Positions 33,516 to 42,601 of a stretch of DNA of 64,000 nt are shown one piece after another. Where the stretch lies: assembly GCF_026196735.1 (NCBI RefSeq), contig NZ_JAPHUF010000010.1, positions 1 to 64,000 of the forward strand, written 5' to 3'. Under the pieces are notes generated by a model that worked only from the letters and a program-made list of their open reading frames with translations, had not been told where the DNA came from and ran no database searches. The stretch comes from Sulfurimonas sp. (GTDB lineage: Bacteria; Campylobacterota; Campylobacteria; Campylobacterales; Sulfurimonadaceae). Position 1 is the stretch's first letter. Each line of letters opens with the position of its first letter. The position numbers and the translations under genes are program-made.

Positions 33516-35012
33516 TTATTTTAATTTAGAACTTGGATTGTCCCAAAATTCTTTATTTGGTCCATTATGTATTGTATTATCCATGTATTTTTCTTGAGTT
33601 CTTGCAATCTCTGCACGAATTAGGTTAACCATTGCTTTTTGGGATGCAACAGGTTCAGGAAGTACACAATATTCACCTTCAGTAAGCTCATCATTAAAGT
33701 GTTGTTGATTAAACTCTTTACCTAAATATTTACAAATGTATTTAACATCGCGTTCAGCATTACCAAGGCATGAAGTGGCTCCAGGAGATGGGGTCATATT
33801 GAAAATCAGTCCCTCACCCGTAAAAATAGAAGCTTCACCTAGCATGAGTTTTTGTTTTTCTTTATCGAGTACTTGTGGGCGAACTCCACCAAAGCCTTTG
33901 GCGTATTCAAATTCATTCATTTTGAGACCGGGAACTATTTTTTTTGCAGCGCGTAAAAATAGATACTTGTTTAAGACCGGGATTTCATATAAAAAGTTTG
34001 TAAAAAGATAGTTTCTTATATCGCTCTCTTTTAGGAGTTTCCACAGTGCTGTAACTATATCCGTGTCAAATCTTAATGTTTTGAAAAAATCCATATAAGT
34101 CCCAGGTTTAAAACGCTCTAGTTTAGGGAGGATTAATGCTGTTGGACCAAAGCGTGTATTTCCATCTGCTAGTACATCTGGGTCACCATGAAGTGCTGCA
34201 AAAGGTAGCTTAGGATTTTGCATCATATATACCTTGCCATTAAGTAATTTTTGTTCTGTCATATAAAAACTGCCGGCAACCGGTAGACATCCAAGCTCTA
34301 ACCCAAAGCCCATACGGTGCGCTAAAAACAGTGAATGAGCACCGGCATCTGTTGCAACAAAGTCGGCGTAAAAATTTTCTTTTGGAGTTTTTAAAACATA
34401 TCCACGCTTTCCGGAGCGTTGTATGTCTTTTACCTCAGTATTTAAAAAGAGTTCAAACTTTACATCTTCTTTTTTTATCTCATCAATAAATGACTGAGAA
34501 AGTTTTGCAAAATCAACAGTGGTCCACTGATCACGACTTCCAATACCAACTATATCCTCAGGTCTTTCATTTCCCTTTTCATCATAAACTACACGAGGTT
34601 CAAGCTCTTTTAGTTTTTCTTTATCCCAAACTTCCATATATGGGAAAAGTTGATGAAATTCTTCGTAACGGTGCAGTAAAAACTCAACTTCTTTCTCACC
34701 AACACCAAGGGCCATTTTTTGATGAGAATATATAACATCATTTTGCAGCCCATGACCTAAACAATATCTCTCAATCATTTTTGCTGTTCTTTTTGTGATT
34801 GCAGCTTTTTCTAAAGTATAGTTTGTCTCAATATCACCGGCATGGATTGTTTGGGAGTTACTTGTACCCTTAGAGTTTAATGTAGACACACCTTCGTATT
34901 TTTCAATTATGGCAATTGATTTGATATCTGTATATCTGGCCAATGTATAAGCTAAAGCACATCCCGAAATACCTGCTCCAACAATTACTACTTCGAAGTT
35001 TTTAGCTGTCAT
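33516..35012 (-). CDS. mqo: Malate:quinone oxidoreductase
   Basis: A membrane-associated flavoenzyme that oxidises malate to oxaloacetate and passes electrons to quinone, replacing NAD-linked malate dehydrogenase. The 498-residue protein begins with the FAD-binding motif 'IVGAGISGCALAYTLAR' and carries 'LNSKGTSNSQTIHAGDIETN' and 'SHQKMALGVGEKEVEFL', which match the Campylobacter-type Mqo. The C-terminal part has 'MTPSPGATSCLGNAERD', the second FAD-contacting region. It is transcribed divergently from the GNAT gene 63 bases away. Confidence 0.9.
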   Translation of the reverse strand: MTAKNFEVVIVGAGISGCALAYTLARYTDIKSIAIIEKYEGVSTLNSKGTSNSQTIHAGDIETNYTLEKAAITKRTAKMIERYCLGHGLQNDVIYSHQKMALGVGEKEVEFLLHRYEEFHQLFPYMEVWDKEKLKELEPRVVYDEKGNERPEDIVGIGSRDQWTTVDFAKLSQSFIDEIKKEDVKFELFLNTEVKDIQRSGKRGYVLKTPKENFYADFVATDAGAHSLFLAHRMGFGLELGCLPVAGSFYMTEQKLLNGKVYMMQNPKLPFAALHGDPDVLADGNTRFGPTALILPKLERFKPGTYMDFFKTLRFDTDIVTALWKLLKESDIRNYLFTNFLYEIPVLNKYLFLRAAKKIVPGLKMNEFEYAKGFGGVRPQVLDKEKQKLMLGEASIFTGEGLIFNMTPSPGATSCLGNAERDVKYICKYLGKEFNQQHFNDELTEGEYCVLPEPVASQKAMVNLIRAEIARTQEKYMDNTIHNGPNKEFWDNPSSKLK

Positions 35013-35075
35013 TCATAATACCCTGTTAATATTTTTTTAATGCGAATTATAACTAATTTATAATAAAATGCCCTC

Positions 35076-35492
35076 ATGCAAATAAGAGAATTAGATTTAA
35101 AAGAACTATTGACAGCATATGAAGTAGTATCTCAACTTCGTACATCGCTATCATACAAAGAGTTTGAAGACTTGATATATGACATGCGAAGTATGGAGTA
35201 TAAGATGATAGGGATTATGGATGGAGAGATTCTCATAACTTATGCAGGTGTTGCCGTTGAAACCAACCTTTATCATAAACGACATCTTTATGTATACGAA
35301 CTAGTAACTGATGAGAAATACAGAAGTAAAAAGTATGGAGAGATGATGCTTGAGTATTTATATGATTATGCAAAAATGGGAATGTGTGAAAATATAGTTT
35401 TATCTTCTGGCTTTGAGAGAGAAAACGCTCATAGATTTTATGAAAATAATGGTTTTACGAAAAAAAGTTTTGTTTTTTTAAAAAGTATCTAA
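35076..35492 (+). CDS. GNAT-family N-acetyltransferase
   Basis: A 138-residue acetyl-CoA-dependent acyltransferase of unknown substrate. The acetyl-CoA-binding core is visible as 'YVYELVTDEKYRSKKYGEMM' (the R/Q-x-x-G/A region, here RSKKYG), followed by the late beta strand and 'SGFERENAHRFYENNGFTKK' typical of GNAT C termini. No SD is obvious. It converges on the ychJ gene, with the stop codons overlapping by four bases. Confidence 0.88.
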   Translation: MQIRELDLKELLTAYEVVSQLRTSLSYKEFEDLIYDMRSMEYKMIGIMDGEILITYAGVAVETNLYHKRHLYVYELVTDEKYRSKKYGEMMLEYLYDYAKMGMCENIVLSSGFERENAHRFYENNGFTKKSFVFLKSI

Positions 35493-35926
35493 GCACAACA
35501 TTTTTTAAATTTTTTTCCGCTTCCGCATGGGCAGCTTTCATTTCTCTCAATTTTAGAGTTGTAAAGTTCTCCATCTGCATACAGCCATACACCATCTTCA
35601 AAAATAAAGTTGCTTCTTTCATGTAAAACTTTAATTTCTTTACCTTCTTTATAATATGCTTTAAATTCAACAATATTCTTAAATGCATCTATTACATCAA
35701 GTTTTAGCCACTCTACTGAGTTACTAAACTCTTCAATTATCTCGGCATCTTCTACATGTTGATTCTCTTTTGTGGTGCTTAGAACCAAATATTCGCCATA
35801 TCCTCGTACATATGCACTGTAGCGGCTTCTCATTAGTTCTTCGGGCGTAGAAGCTTTTATTTCATTATCTATTATTGGTCCACAACACTCATTGTAAGTT
35901 TTATCGCTACCGCAAAGACAGTTCAT
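35489..35926 (-). CDS. ychJ: YchJ-family SEC-C motif protein
   Basis: A 145-residue protein with two zinc-binding Cys-rich motifs: N-terminal 'CLCGSDKTYNECCGP' and C-terminal SEC-C 'CPCGSGKKFKKCC'. Between them is an NTF2-like YchJ domain ('STPEELMRSRYSAYVRGYGE', 'VEFKAYYKEGKEIKVLHERS'). The family function is not known; SEC-C motifs bind zinc and often mediate contact with the secretion or translation machinery. The gene stands alone on the minus strand, upstream of the cold-shock gene in map order. Confidence 0.92.
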   Translation of the reverse strand: MNCLCGSDKTYNECCGPIIDNEIKASTPEELMRSRYSAYVRGYGEYLVLSTTKENQHVEDAEIIEEFSNSVEWLKLDVIDAFKNIVEFKAYYKEGKEIKVLHERSNFIFEDGVWLYADGELYNSKIERNESCPCGSGKKFKKCCA

Positions 35927-36007
35927 ATTTTTTCCATTTTTTTATGTTGAAGTTTTGCTGTAAAAGTTTGTGAAAAGTTAAAATGTAGAATTTGTTATAG
36001 TAAAAGT

Positions 36008-36036
36008 CACAGACCATCCCAAGGATGCAGTCTGTG
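36008..36036 (-). terminator. Intrinsic terminator of the cold-shock gene
   Basis: On the minus strand CACAGAC and GTCTGTG form the base of a long stem that continues through CATCC/GGATG, followed by ACTTTTACT. It starts ten bases after the cold-shock stop codon. Confidence 0.75.
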
Positions 36037-36045
36037 GTGTAAAAC

Positions 36046-36264
36046 CTATAGAGGAGTTACATTCTCAGCTTGAGGACCTTTTTGACCTTCGCCAATTTCA
36101 AAAGTTACCTTTTGACCTTCAGCTAAAGAAACGCGTCCAGGACCTGTTCTGTTTACTTGACGAAAGTGTACAAAAATATCACTTTGTCCATTGTCTTGTT
36201 GAATGAAACCATAACCTTTTTCTTCATTGAACCATTTAACTGATCCGTCTAGCAATTCTGCCAT
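36046..36264 (-). CDS. Cold-shock protein (CspA family)
   Basis: A 72-residue single-domain OB-fold RNA/DNA-binding protein with RNP1 'KGYGFIQQ' and RNP2-like 'DIFVHFRQV'; '[14 protein letters not shown]' and '[10 protein letters not shown]' are standard. Proteins of this type melt RNA secondary structure during cold shock or routine growth. AGAGG precedes the ATG. The gene is monocistronic, with a long AT-rich upstream region and a strong terminator just downstream. About 100 bases of the upstream region may be a structured leader (CACTTC/GAAGTG hairpin at 36283-36297), as is usual for csp genes. Confidence 0.95.
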   Translation of the reverse strand: MAELLDGSVKWFNEEKGYGFIQQDNGQSDIFVHFRQVNRTGPGRVSLAEGQKVTFEIGEGQKGPQAENVTPL

Positions 36265-36463
36265 GTGTACCTCTTTGGTAAAAATTCACTTCTAAGAAGT
36301 GGAGTCTAAATATGGATAGAGTCGTTTGTCTAGGCAGAAAATACTTAGATGAACTCACACGCAAATCTTTCATCGTATAAATAATAACATATTTTATTTG
36401 AAATCGCAAAATTTAATTTAAAAATTTTATAAAAAATTACTAAATGTCGTTAATGGTATCATA

Positions 36464-36472
36464 TGGTATAAT
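36464..36472 (+). promoter_or_regulatory. Extended -10 promoter before the 180-residue protein gene
   Basis: TGGTATAAT is a full extended -10 element 35 bases before the ATG at 36508; AAAAAGGA provides the SD. No clear -35 is seen. Confidence 0.55.
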
Positions 36473-36507
36473 CAAACAATATATAATTTAAGTAAAAAGG
36501 ATTTGTT

Positions 36508-37050
36508 ATGCAAATTTCATCTAGTGTGAGTGCTTTAAAAAGTGCGAGTGATTCATCAGTCATAAAACCTCTTTACACAGAAAAAATATCTAAAGATGAA
36601 GTAAGAGAGATTAAGGAGCAGATAACTCAAAATGCAAATGCTATGGCCTTTAACTCGGCATCTGTACAGAGTGGAGTTGTAGGTTCAAAAGAGTTGTTTG
36701 AGCACGATTACAAAGATTTTCAAAGCTTTTTAAGTGAGATAGGTTATAACGGCAAACCAATCGCTGAATTATCTCAGGATGAAGCAGCCGAACTTGTAAG
36801 CGAGGATGGTTTTTTTGGAGTAACACAAACTTCTGAGCGCATTGCAAACTTCGTAATAAACGGCGGAGCAGGGGATGAAGACAGACTTCGTGCAGGACGC
36901 GAAGGTATGATACAAGGTTTTAAAGAAGCTGAAGTTATATGGGGAGGTGAACTTCCGGAAATTTCACAAGAAACAATGGCCAAAGCCATTGAAATGGTTG
37001 ATAAAGCCATGTATGATTTAGGATTTTCTATTATAAACAAAGAGGCTTGA
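36508..37050 (+). CDS. Conserved protein of unknown function
   Basis: A 180-residue protein with a Ser-rich N terminus ('MQISSSVSALKSASDSS') of the sort seen in Campylobacterota proteins exported or associated with the flagellum. It then has a helical body ('FQSFLSEIGYNGKPIAELSQ', 'GVTQTSERIANFVINGGAGD', 'EAEVIWGGELPEISQETMAK'). I recall similar Campylobacterota proteins being labelled hydrogenase-4 component G, but nothing here supports a hydrogenase role. It has no signal peptide, Cys motif or membrane segment. It has its own promoter and a good SD. Confidence 0.8.
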   Translation: MQISSSVSALKSASDSSVIKPLYTEKISKDEVREIKEQITQNANAMAFNSASVQSGVVGSKELFEHDYKDFQSFLSEIGYNGKPIAELSQDEAAELVSEDGFFGVTQTSERIANFVINGGAGDEDRLRAGREGMIQGFKEAEVIWGGELPEISQETMAKAIEMVDKAMYDLGFSIINKEA

Positions 37051-37073
37051 CTTCAAACACAAAGGAATAAATT

Positions 37074-37277
37074 GTGAAATATGAATTAAAAGATGACTAC
37101 ATAGAACTTTTTAAGCTATTGAAAGTTTTAGACCTTGTTGATAGCGGAGCGCAGGCAAAAATGATTATTGCTGAGGGTCATGTAAAAAGAAACGCAGAAG
37201 TCGAACTGAGAAAAAGAGCAAAAATCCATAGTGGTGACACTATAGAAGTTGCTGATGTTATTATTGAGGTTGAGTAA
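37074..37277 (+). CDS. S4-domain RNA-binding protein (YbcJ-like)
   Basis: A 67-residue protein made up of a single S4 domain: 'YIELFKLLKVLDLVDSGAQA', 'IIAEGHVKRNAEVELRKRAK' and 'HSGDTIEVADVIIEVE'. The arrangement matches the YbcJ family of small S4 proteins, which probably bind structured RNA such as rRNA. The start is GTG behind AAAGGA. It follows the preceding gene by 23 bases and may be co-transcribed with it. Confidence 0.9.
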   Translation: MKYELKDDYIELFKLLKVLDLVDSGAQAKMIIAEGHVKRNAEVELRKRAKIHSGDTIEVADVIIEVE

Positions 37278-37282
37278 AGTTT

Positions 37283-37987
37283 TTATATTATTAAAGAACT
37301 CACTAGTCCAATAAGTCCACCAAAAACACCACCCCAAACAACTAGCCAGGAGAGATGCTCTTTTATCAATTTTTGAACCATCTCTTTAACCATAAGCGGA
37401 GTTAACTCATTTAGTCTTGCATCTATTAAGCCATCTATAGAATCAATCATATCAGCACTCAGAGATGAGTTTTGCATATGATTTGCAATGGTATTATTAA
37501 AAGCATCACTATTAACTATTTTGATAACGGCACTTTTCATTTTAAGCGAAAATGGTTCACGAAGACCTTCTAGGGCACTCTCTCCGCCAAACATTCCAAG
37601 CATACCGCCAAAAGATGACTCCATGACAGTTTTGCTAAGTGCGTCAAATGCGGGTGTAAAATCTGTTTCTTCAATTATAGGCGCTAAATCTATCTTTTTT
37701 TCTTCTTTTTTGAAGAAATTATCTAACTGCTCTTTTGTAAAAAACTGGCTCATCATAAGATTTTTTATAGACTCTTTAAAAGCCTCAAATCTTGCAGGAA
37801 TTACCCCAGAACCATAAAGAAACGGCACTTTTTCAAATAACATGTGAATAGCAAGTTGGTTTGTTAAAGCACCTGAGAGCGCAAAAAGACCGCTAAAGAG
37901 TAAAAGCTGGCTAAATTCACTAGCAACTAAAAATGATAAACAAACAAGTGCAACTGCTATGAGGTTTGTGATTAAACTTTTATTCAA
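37283..37987 (-). CDS. DUF445-family membrane protein
   Basis: A 234-residue protein with two N-terminal hydrophobic segments ('LIAVALVCLSFLVASEF', 'LLLFSGLFALSGALTNQLAI'), the DUF445 signature 'GALTNQLAIHMLFEKVPFLYGSG' (split across that region), a helical soluble part and a C-terminal membrane segment ('WLVVWGGVFGGLIGLVSSLI'). DUF445 proteins resemble phage-type or YheB-like membrane proteins, and their function is not known. It converges with the S4 gene, with five bases between the stops. Confidence 0.85.
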   Translation of the reverse strand: MNKSLITNLIAVALVCLSFLVASEFSQLLLFSGLFALSGALTNQLAIHMLFEKVPFLYGSGVIPARFEAFKESIKNLMMSQFFTKEQLDNFFKKEEKKIDLAPIIEETDFTPAFDALSKTVMESSFGGMLGMFGGESALEGLREPFSLKMKSAVIKIVNSDAFNNTIANHMQNSSLSADMIDSIDGLIDARLNELTPLMVKEMVQKLIKEHLSWLVVWGGVFGGLIGLVSSLII

Positions 37988-38063
37988 ATTATCCCTTTTA
38001 AAATTGAAAGTATACTCAAAGATTGGTATAATAAGAAAAATTATAAAAAAAGCGAAAATATTT

Positions 38064-38537
38064 ATGAAACAAGAAAGTTATGAGCTATTTAAAAGTGCAG
38101 AGATTCAAGACATTTTAGCAGTATTGGAGAGAGAACTAAAAACAAGAAATGAGTCTCCCTTTTGGGCTGATAAAGTCTTACCCTTTAGTGAAGCGATTTT
38201 AAGTGTTTTAATACCCCTAAGAGAGGGCGGCATATTGTTTGATCCAGAAGGAAATGCTGCCTTAGAGCTTACTCCTGAGCTGTTTTTTGAGTGGAATGAT
38301 TTTGTCAGTTTAAAAGGTTTGGCTTTTACAATACAAAAATCAAATGAAGCAGGGGAGTTGCTCCGAACTAAACTTGATGACGCTACATGTCAAAAATACA
38401 AAAATATTGATTTAAAGTTATTAGGCGATTATTTGGCTAGATACACGGTAAACCTTGAAGATGAAAATCTGGATTTTCCTATTTCAAATTATAACTTACA
38501 TCAAGGTGTGAGCAATGTAATAAAATCACTTCTGTAA
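38064..38537 (+). CDS. Uncharacterised protein upstream of the RND pump
   Basis: A 157-residue soluble protein I do not recognise. It is leucine-rich and helical ('EIQDILAVLERELKTRNESP', 'AILSVLIPLREGGILFDPEG', 'LLGDYLARYTVNLEDEN'), with no export signal or Cys motif. The ATG at 38064 is chosen over the longer open frame from 37959, since the extra 35 residues are Lys/Ile-rich and overlap the promoter region of the divergent DUF445 gene. It ends 24 bases before the RND gene and is probably in the same transcript. Confidence 0.7.
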   Translation: MKQESYELFKSAEIQDILAVLERELKTRNESPFWADKVLPFSEAILSVLIPLREGGILFDPEGNAALELTPELFFEWNDFVSLKGLAFTIQKSNEAGELLRTKLDDATCQKYKNIDLKLLGDYLARYTVNLEDENLDFPISNYNLHQGVSNVIKSLL

Positions 38538-38561
38538 AATTTATAAGAGTAATAAGCATAT

Positions 38562-41500
38562 ATGATTAAATTTATAGAATATTTTATTAAAAACACAAGA
38601 TTAAACTACATGTTGTTAGTTTTCTTGGCTTATATGGGATATAACGCATATATAAATATCCCAAAAGAAATTTTTCCGGATGTTGAATTAGATAAGATAA
38701 GTGTTTTAGGTTCATACAGCGGTACAAGTGCTTCTGTTATGGACAAGATGGCTGTTCGTGATATTGAAGATGAGCTTAGTAATATTACAGGAATAGATAA
38801 AACAGAAACTACAATTACCCCTGGCGCATTTGCAATACTTTTGACTTTAAATGAAAGCGTAGATAAGATAAATACTCTTTCTCTTGTAAAAGATTCTATT
38901 GCTGTAACAAGACAATATTTGCCATCAGATATGAATGAGCCTATAGCAAGAATTTTGGATAAAAACAGACCGCTTATTAAGCTTTCCCTCTCATCAGAGA
39001 AATTTTCACATGGTGAGCTTACGGTTATCGCTAAAGATATAAAATCAAAGCTCTCAAAAATAAAGGATATAAGTGAAATACTTATTCGTGGAGATTCACA
39101 AGAAGAGGTCTCAATAAAGATAGATTCAGAAGCTATTTTAGCTTACAATTTAGAGCACTCTAGTATACAAAAAGCAATAGCAAATCTTTCATATATTTTT
39201 CCAATAGGGGACATAGAAGAGCGCGGAAGCTTTGTATATGTTTCTACGGTAAATGGCAAATCAAATGCGCAGGAATGGGAAGACAGTATTTTAAATATAG
39301 ATGGAAAATACATAAAACTCGGTGATATCGCAAAGGTTAAAATCGAGTATCCTCAAACCGATACACTTGCAACTTTTAACAATAATCCAACAATAACTCT
39401 TCAAATCTCCAAAGGAGATAGAGGCAATTCCATACAGCTATCAAAAACTCTAAGAGATTATATAGAGAAAATACAAAAAAATTATAAGGATGTAGAGTTT
39501 TATTTTTATCAAGATACATCAAAACCGGTTGAAGATAGATTAAATACGATTATTTCAAATCTGATGCTAGGATTGATTTTAGTTTTTTTATCTATGTATG
39601 TATTGATAAATCTGCGAATCGCTCTTATTGTGGCGCTTGGTATCCCTGTTTCATTTATTATAGGATTACTATTTATATACCATATGGGTTATTCCATAAA
39701 TATTGTCTCTCTGCTTGGGGCACTGATAGTCATAGGTATAGTTGTTGATGATGCTATAGTAGTTAGTGAAAATATTCAGCGATATATAGATGAAGGGATG
39801 AATAATCATGATGCGGCAATAACAGGACTTAAAGAGATGATACTGCCGGTAACTTTGGCAACTATCTCGACTATTGTAGCTTTTTTGCCAATCTTTATGA
39901 TGCAAGGGGAAATATCTCTATTTATAATCTTGATTCCTATCACGGTGGTCATGATTCTTATTGGTTCACTGCTAGAGAGCTTTTTGTTTTTGCCGCTTCA
40001 CGCTAAGGAGTTTTTAAAAAAAAGTAATAATCTTATAGACTGGAAGCCATTTCAAAACCTTTATGGAAGAACTCTCTCTTTTTTAATTACTTATAAAAAG
40101 ACATTTATAGCTATGTTTTTGATTCTTATTTCTATAGCGACAGTAATAACAGCAAAATCTATGAAGTTTCAGTTTTTTCCAAATTTTGACGGTAACTACA
40201 TCTATATTTCAGGTAAATTAGACATAAATACACCACTTGAAGATACATATAAAATCTCAAGAGAGATAGAAGCTAAGATGATGGAGTATTCTGATGAATT
40301 TTCTCTAAAGTCTATATCTTCAGTTATCGGCTATAGAAGAAGTTTATCCGGAGAAACGCAGAGAAACAATAGTGTTTTCATGATCACTATGGAACTATTT
40401 GACAGAGAAGAGACAAACTGGATAAATAAATATATAAACCCTATGCTAAATTTTAGTTTTGAATTTGATGATCCGCAGAAGATAAGACAAAAACAAACTT
40501 TTGAATTATCTCCCCGCGTAAAAGAGATTATAAATCCATATATAGAGAAGTACAGTATGGTTGAGCTTGGTGTTATGGAGGATAAACCCGGTCTTATTCG
40601 AAGTGACATACAGATAAACCTATCAGGAAGTAATGATGAGTCGCTTCAAAACGCTATAAAGAGACTTGAAGTTGAATTAACAAAGATAGACGGTATTAGA
40701 AATTTTAGCGATAATATTCAATATGGAAAAATGGAATATAAGATTAAAATAAACTCTTATGGTGAGAGGTTGGGACTTAGTGAAGCATCTATAGCAAGGC
40801 TTCTTAGCTCATATTTTTTACAAAAGAGACAAGCCACTACTTTTAATGATAGCGGTGTTATGGAAATTAAAACAGAAGATAGTGCAAAAGACAGTACTCA
40901 GACACTTTTAGATTTTAATATTGCAGTTGGTGATGGAAGATATGTAAAATTGACTGATGTTGCAAGTATTATAGAGGTTCAAGATTATGAGAAGATAAAC
41001 AAGTTAAATGGCAATATTGTAAAAACTGTTTATGCAAATGTAGACAAAAGACATATTACCTCACAAGAGGTTTTAGATACGCTTGAACCAACGATAAATG
41101 AAATTTCAGATTCAGGAATTGAGGTCGAACTTCTCGGCGAAAACGAGAAAAACAATCAACTGAAAAATGATATGAAAAATGCGGTTGTTTTGGCAATGTC
41201 TCTAATATTTTTGACACTTTTATTGATTTTTTCTAAAATAAAATATGTCATAATGGTTATGAGTGTTATTCCGTTATCTGTCTTAGGGGCACTTGTTGGA
41301 CATAAGATTTTGGGTATTAATCTGTCAATGCCGTCTATAATTGGTATACTAGGACTAGCTGGTGTTGTAATAAACGATGGTATTATTATGCTTGATTTTT
41401 TAAAAGGAACGCATAAAACAGAAGATTTTTTTACAAGAGCAAAACTTAGACTTCGCCCGATAGTTATAACATCTATAACAACCTTTTTAGGGCTGTTTAC

Positions 41501-41663
41501 TCTGATGTTTTATGCTACGGGTCAAGCTGTTATACTTCAGCCTATTGCTATATCTCTTGGGTTTGGGTTGATTTGGGGAACTGTTCTGAATTTACTATAT
41601 TTACCAACTCTATATGCTATGGTAAACGGGATTAAGCCTATAGATTCAGTTAAACAAAAATAA
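38562..41663 (+). CDS. RND-family efflux transporter (AcrB/CusA superfamily)
   Basis: A 1033-residue inner-membrane proton-driven transporter with the twofold RND layout: TM1, a large periplasmic loop, TM2-6 ('LMLGLILVFLSMYVLINLRI', 'VSLLGALIVIGIVVDDAIVV'), TM7, a second loop and TM8-12 ('LPSLYGMVN'-like end, here 'LPTLYAMVNGIKP'). The proton-relay region 'GIVVDDAIVVSEN' in TM4 and 'GVVINDGIIMLDFLK' in TM10 are present; the latter has a single acid. No membrane-fusion or outer-membrane gene is adjacent, so it either borrows partners or works alone. The substrate cannot be told from the sequence. Confidence 0.9.
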   Translation: MIKFIEYFIKNTRLNYMLLVFLAYMGYNAYINIPKEIFPDVELDKISVLGSYSGTSASVMDKMAVRDIEDELSNITGIDKTETTITPGAFAILLTLNESVDKINTLSLVKDSIAVTRQYLPSDMNEPIARILDKNRPLIKLSLSSEKFSHGELTVIAKDIKSKLSKIKDISEILIRGDSQEEVSIKIDSEAILAYNLEHSSIQKAIANLSYIFPIGDIEERGSFVYVSTVNGKSNAQEWEDSILNIDGKYIKLGDIAKVKIEYPQTDTLATFNNNPTITLQISKGDRGNSIQLSKTLRDYIEKIQKNYKDVEFYFYQDTSKPVEDRLNTIISNLMLGLILVFLSMYVLINLRIALIVALGIPVSFIIGLLFIYHMGYSINIVSLLGALIVIGIVVDDAIVVSENIQRYIDEGMNNHDAAITGLKEMILPVTLATISTIVAFLPIFMMQGEISLFIILIPITVVMILIGSLLESFLFLPLHAKEFLKKSNNLIDWKPFQNLYGRTLSFLITYKKTFIAMFLILISIATVITAKSMKFQFFPNFDGNYIYISGKLDINTPLEDTYKISREIEAKMMEYSDEFSLKSISSVIGYRRSLSGETQRNNSVFMITMELFDREETNWINKYINPMLNFSFEFDDPQKIRQKQTFELSPRVKEIINPYIEKYSMVELGVMEDKPGLIRSDIQINLSGSNDESLQNAIKRLEVELTKIDGIRNFSDNIQYGKMEYKIKINSYGERLGLSEASIARLLSSYFLQKRQATTFNDSGVMEIKTEDSAKDSTQTLLDFNIAVGDGRYVKLTDVASIIEVQDYEKINKLNGNIVKTVYANVDKRHITSQEVLDTLEPTINEISDSGIEVELLGENEKNNQLKNDMKNAVVLAMSLIFLTLLLIFSKIKYVIMVMSVIPLSVLGALVGHKILGINLSMPSIIGILGLAGVVINDGIIMLDFLKGTHKTEDFFTRAKLRLRPIVITSITTFLGLFTLMFYATGQAVILQPIAISLGFGLIWGTVLNLLYLPTLYAMVNGIKPIDSVKQK

Positions 41664-41763
41664 GGTACAAAACACCCCATAAAAGAAATACAACTAGGGC
41701 GATAGCCGCAAAAAGAACCACTACTCTAGTTGTAAAGTAAAAAAGGAATTTTAAAAAGTTCAC
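41650..41763 (-). CDS. Possible small membrane protein (37 residues)
   Basis: A GTG-initiated frame begins three bases after the rhodanese stop and encodes 'NFLKFLFYFTTRVVVLFAAI' followed by 'ALVVFLLWGVLYLIFV', a short basic N terminus plus one long membrane segment. Its 3' end overlaps the last 14 bases of the convergent RND gene. The coding character (membrane-pattern residues, no rare codons) and close spacing favour a real co-transcribed small protein, but there is no strong SD. Confidence 0.4.
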   Translation of the reverse strand: MNFLKFLFYFTTRVVVLFAAIALVVFLLWGVLYLIFV

Positions 41764-41766
41764 TCT

Positions 41767-42159
41767 TTATTTGTATCGTACGATAGGCAAGCGCAAGAAA
41801 TTTGCGTATACAATACCACTTTTTATGTTAATAACATCATAGTTTAGTTTATTGGAAAGAAATGAAGCTAAAAGTTTAGTGCGACTTCCGGTTCTGCAAA
41901 TTATAGCAAACGGTTTTTTTGTATCAACTGCTTTGTTTAATTTATCGAGAAAAACTTTAAGGTCATAATTTCCTTTTTCATCAAAAAGCATAATTGGTAT
42001 AGATCTTTTAAGAAGTCCTGTCTCTTTCCACTCTCCCGGAGTTCTAATGTCAACAATTGGTATATCTGAGTCAATGAGTTTTTGAGAAGCTTCTTCGTTT
42101 ATAATTGTTGCAAAAACAGAAATAGTTAGAATAAAAAATAACACAATAATTTTTTTCAA
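41767..42159 (-). CDS. Exported rhodanese-like protein
   Basis: A 130-residue single-domain rhodanese with a signal peptide ('MKKIIVLFFILTISVFA'), so it acts in the periplasm. The active-site loop 'CRTGSRT' holds the persulfide-forming Cys; 'PIVDIRTPGEWKETG' is the conserved start of the domain. Such proteins carry sulfane sulfur or act in sulfur handling, which fits a sulfur-oxidising host. The partner is unknown. A small membrane-protein frame follows directly. Confidence 0.9.
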   Translation of the reverse strand: MKKIIVLFFILTISVFATIINEEASQKLIDSDIPIVDIRTPGEWKETGLLKRSIPIMLFDEKGNYDLKVFLDKLNKAVDTKKPFAIICRTGSRTKLLASFLSNKLNYDVINIKSGIVYANFLRLPIVRYK

Positions 42160-42223
42160 TGTACACCCTCATAATGTAAAATAAATTGTATAATTATATC
42201 AATAAATTAATAATAGGTTGAAA

Positions 42224-42592
42224 ATGGCATCTCAAAAAGCAATAGATAATGCACAAAGATTACGCTATATAAGAGCACTAGAGAGATTTCACAATAGTGT
42301 TGTATCTTATTTGTTAAATACACCAGAATTAACAAGAACTGGATATAACAAAAAAATAGAAAATAGTCTAAAAGTATTGAAAAGAGTCCAAGAGATATCT
42401 TTGTATAAGGGGGAACTCCAAGACCTGCAAAAATTAGTTACAAAGATGATAGGTTTCAAAGATTCAGATAAAGATATGGATGACATAAAAGAAGAGATTT
42501 TATACAGCTCTAATCAACTAGATAAAAGTAAAAATGCGCGACGCTATAAAAAAGATAAGCATACCCAATCAAAATATGAGGATTGGGAATAA
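42224..42592 (+). CDS. Uncharacterised charged protein
   Basis: A 122-residue basic, helical protein ('AIDNAQRLRYIRALERFHNS', 'NSLKVLKRVQEISLYKGELQ', then a Lys-rich tail 'KNARRYKKDKHTQSKYEDWE'). It has no signal, membrane segment or known motif. The ATG at 42224 is used; an in-frame TTG at 42218 is less likely. It stands alone between the divergent rhodanese gene and the convergent chemoreceptor gene. I do not recognise it; composition suggests nucleic-acid or protein binding, without further support. Confidence 0.65.
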   Translation: MASQKAIDNAQRLRYIRALERFHNSVVSYLLNTPELTRTGYNKKIENSLKVLKRVQEISLYKGELQDLQKLVTKMIGFKDSDKDMDDIKEEILYSSNQLDKSKNARRYKKDKHTQSKYEDWE

Positions 42593-42601
42593 TTAATAGT
42601 T

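Noticed and set aside
35455-35688. Minus-strand 77-residue open frame inside ychJ
   Set aside because: It is the ychJ region in another frame; ychJ itself has both zinc motifs intact.
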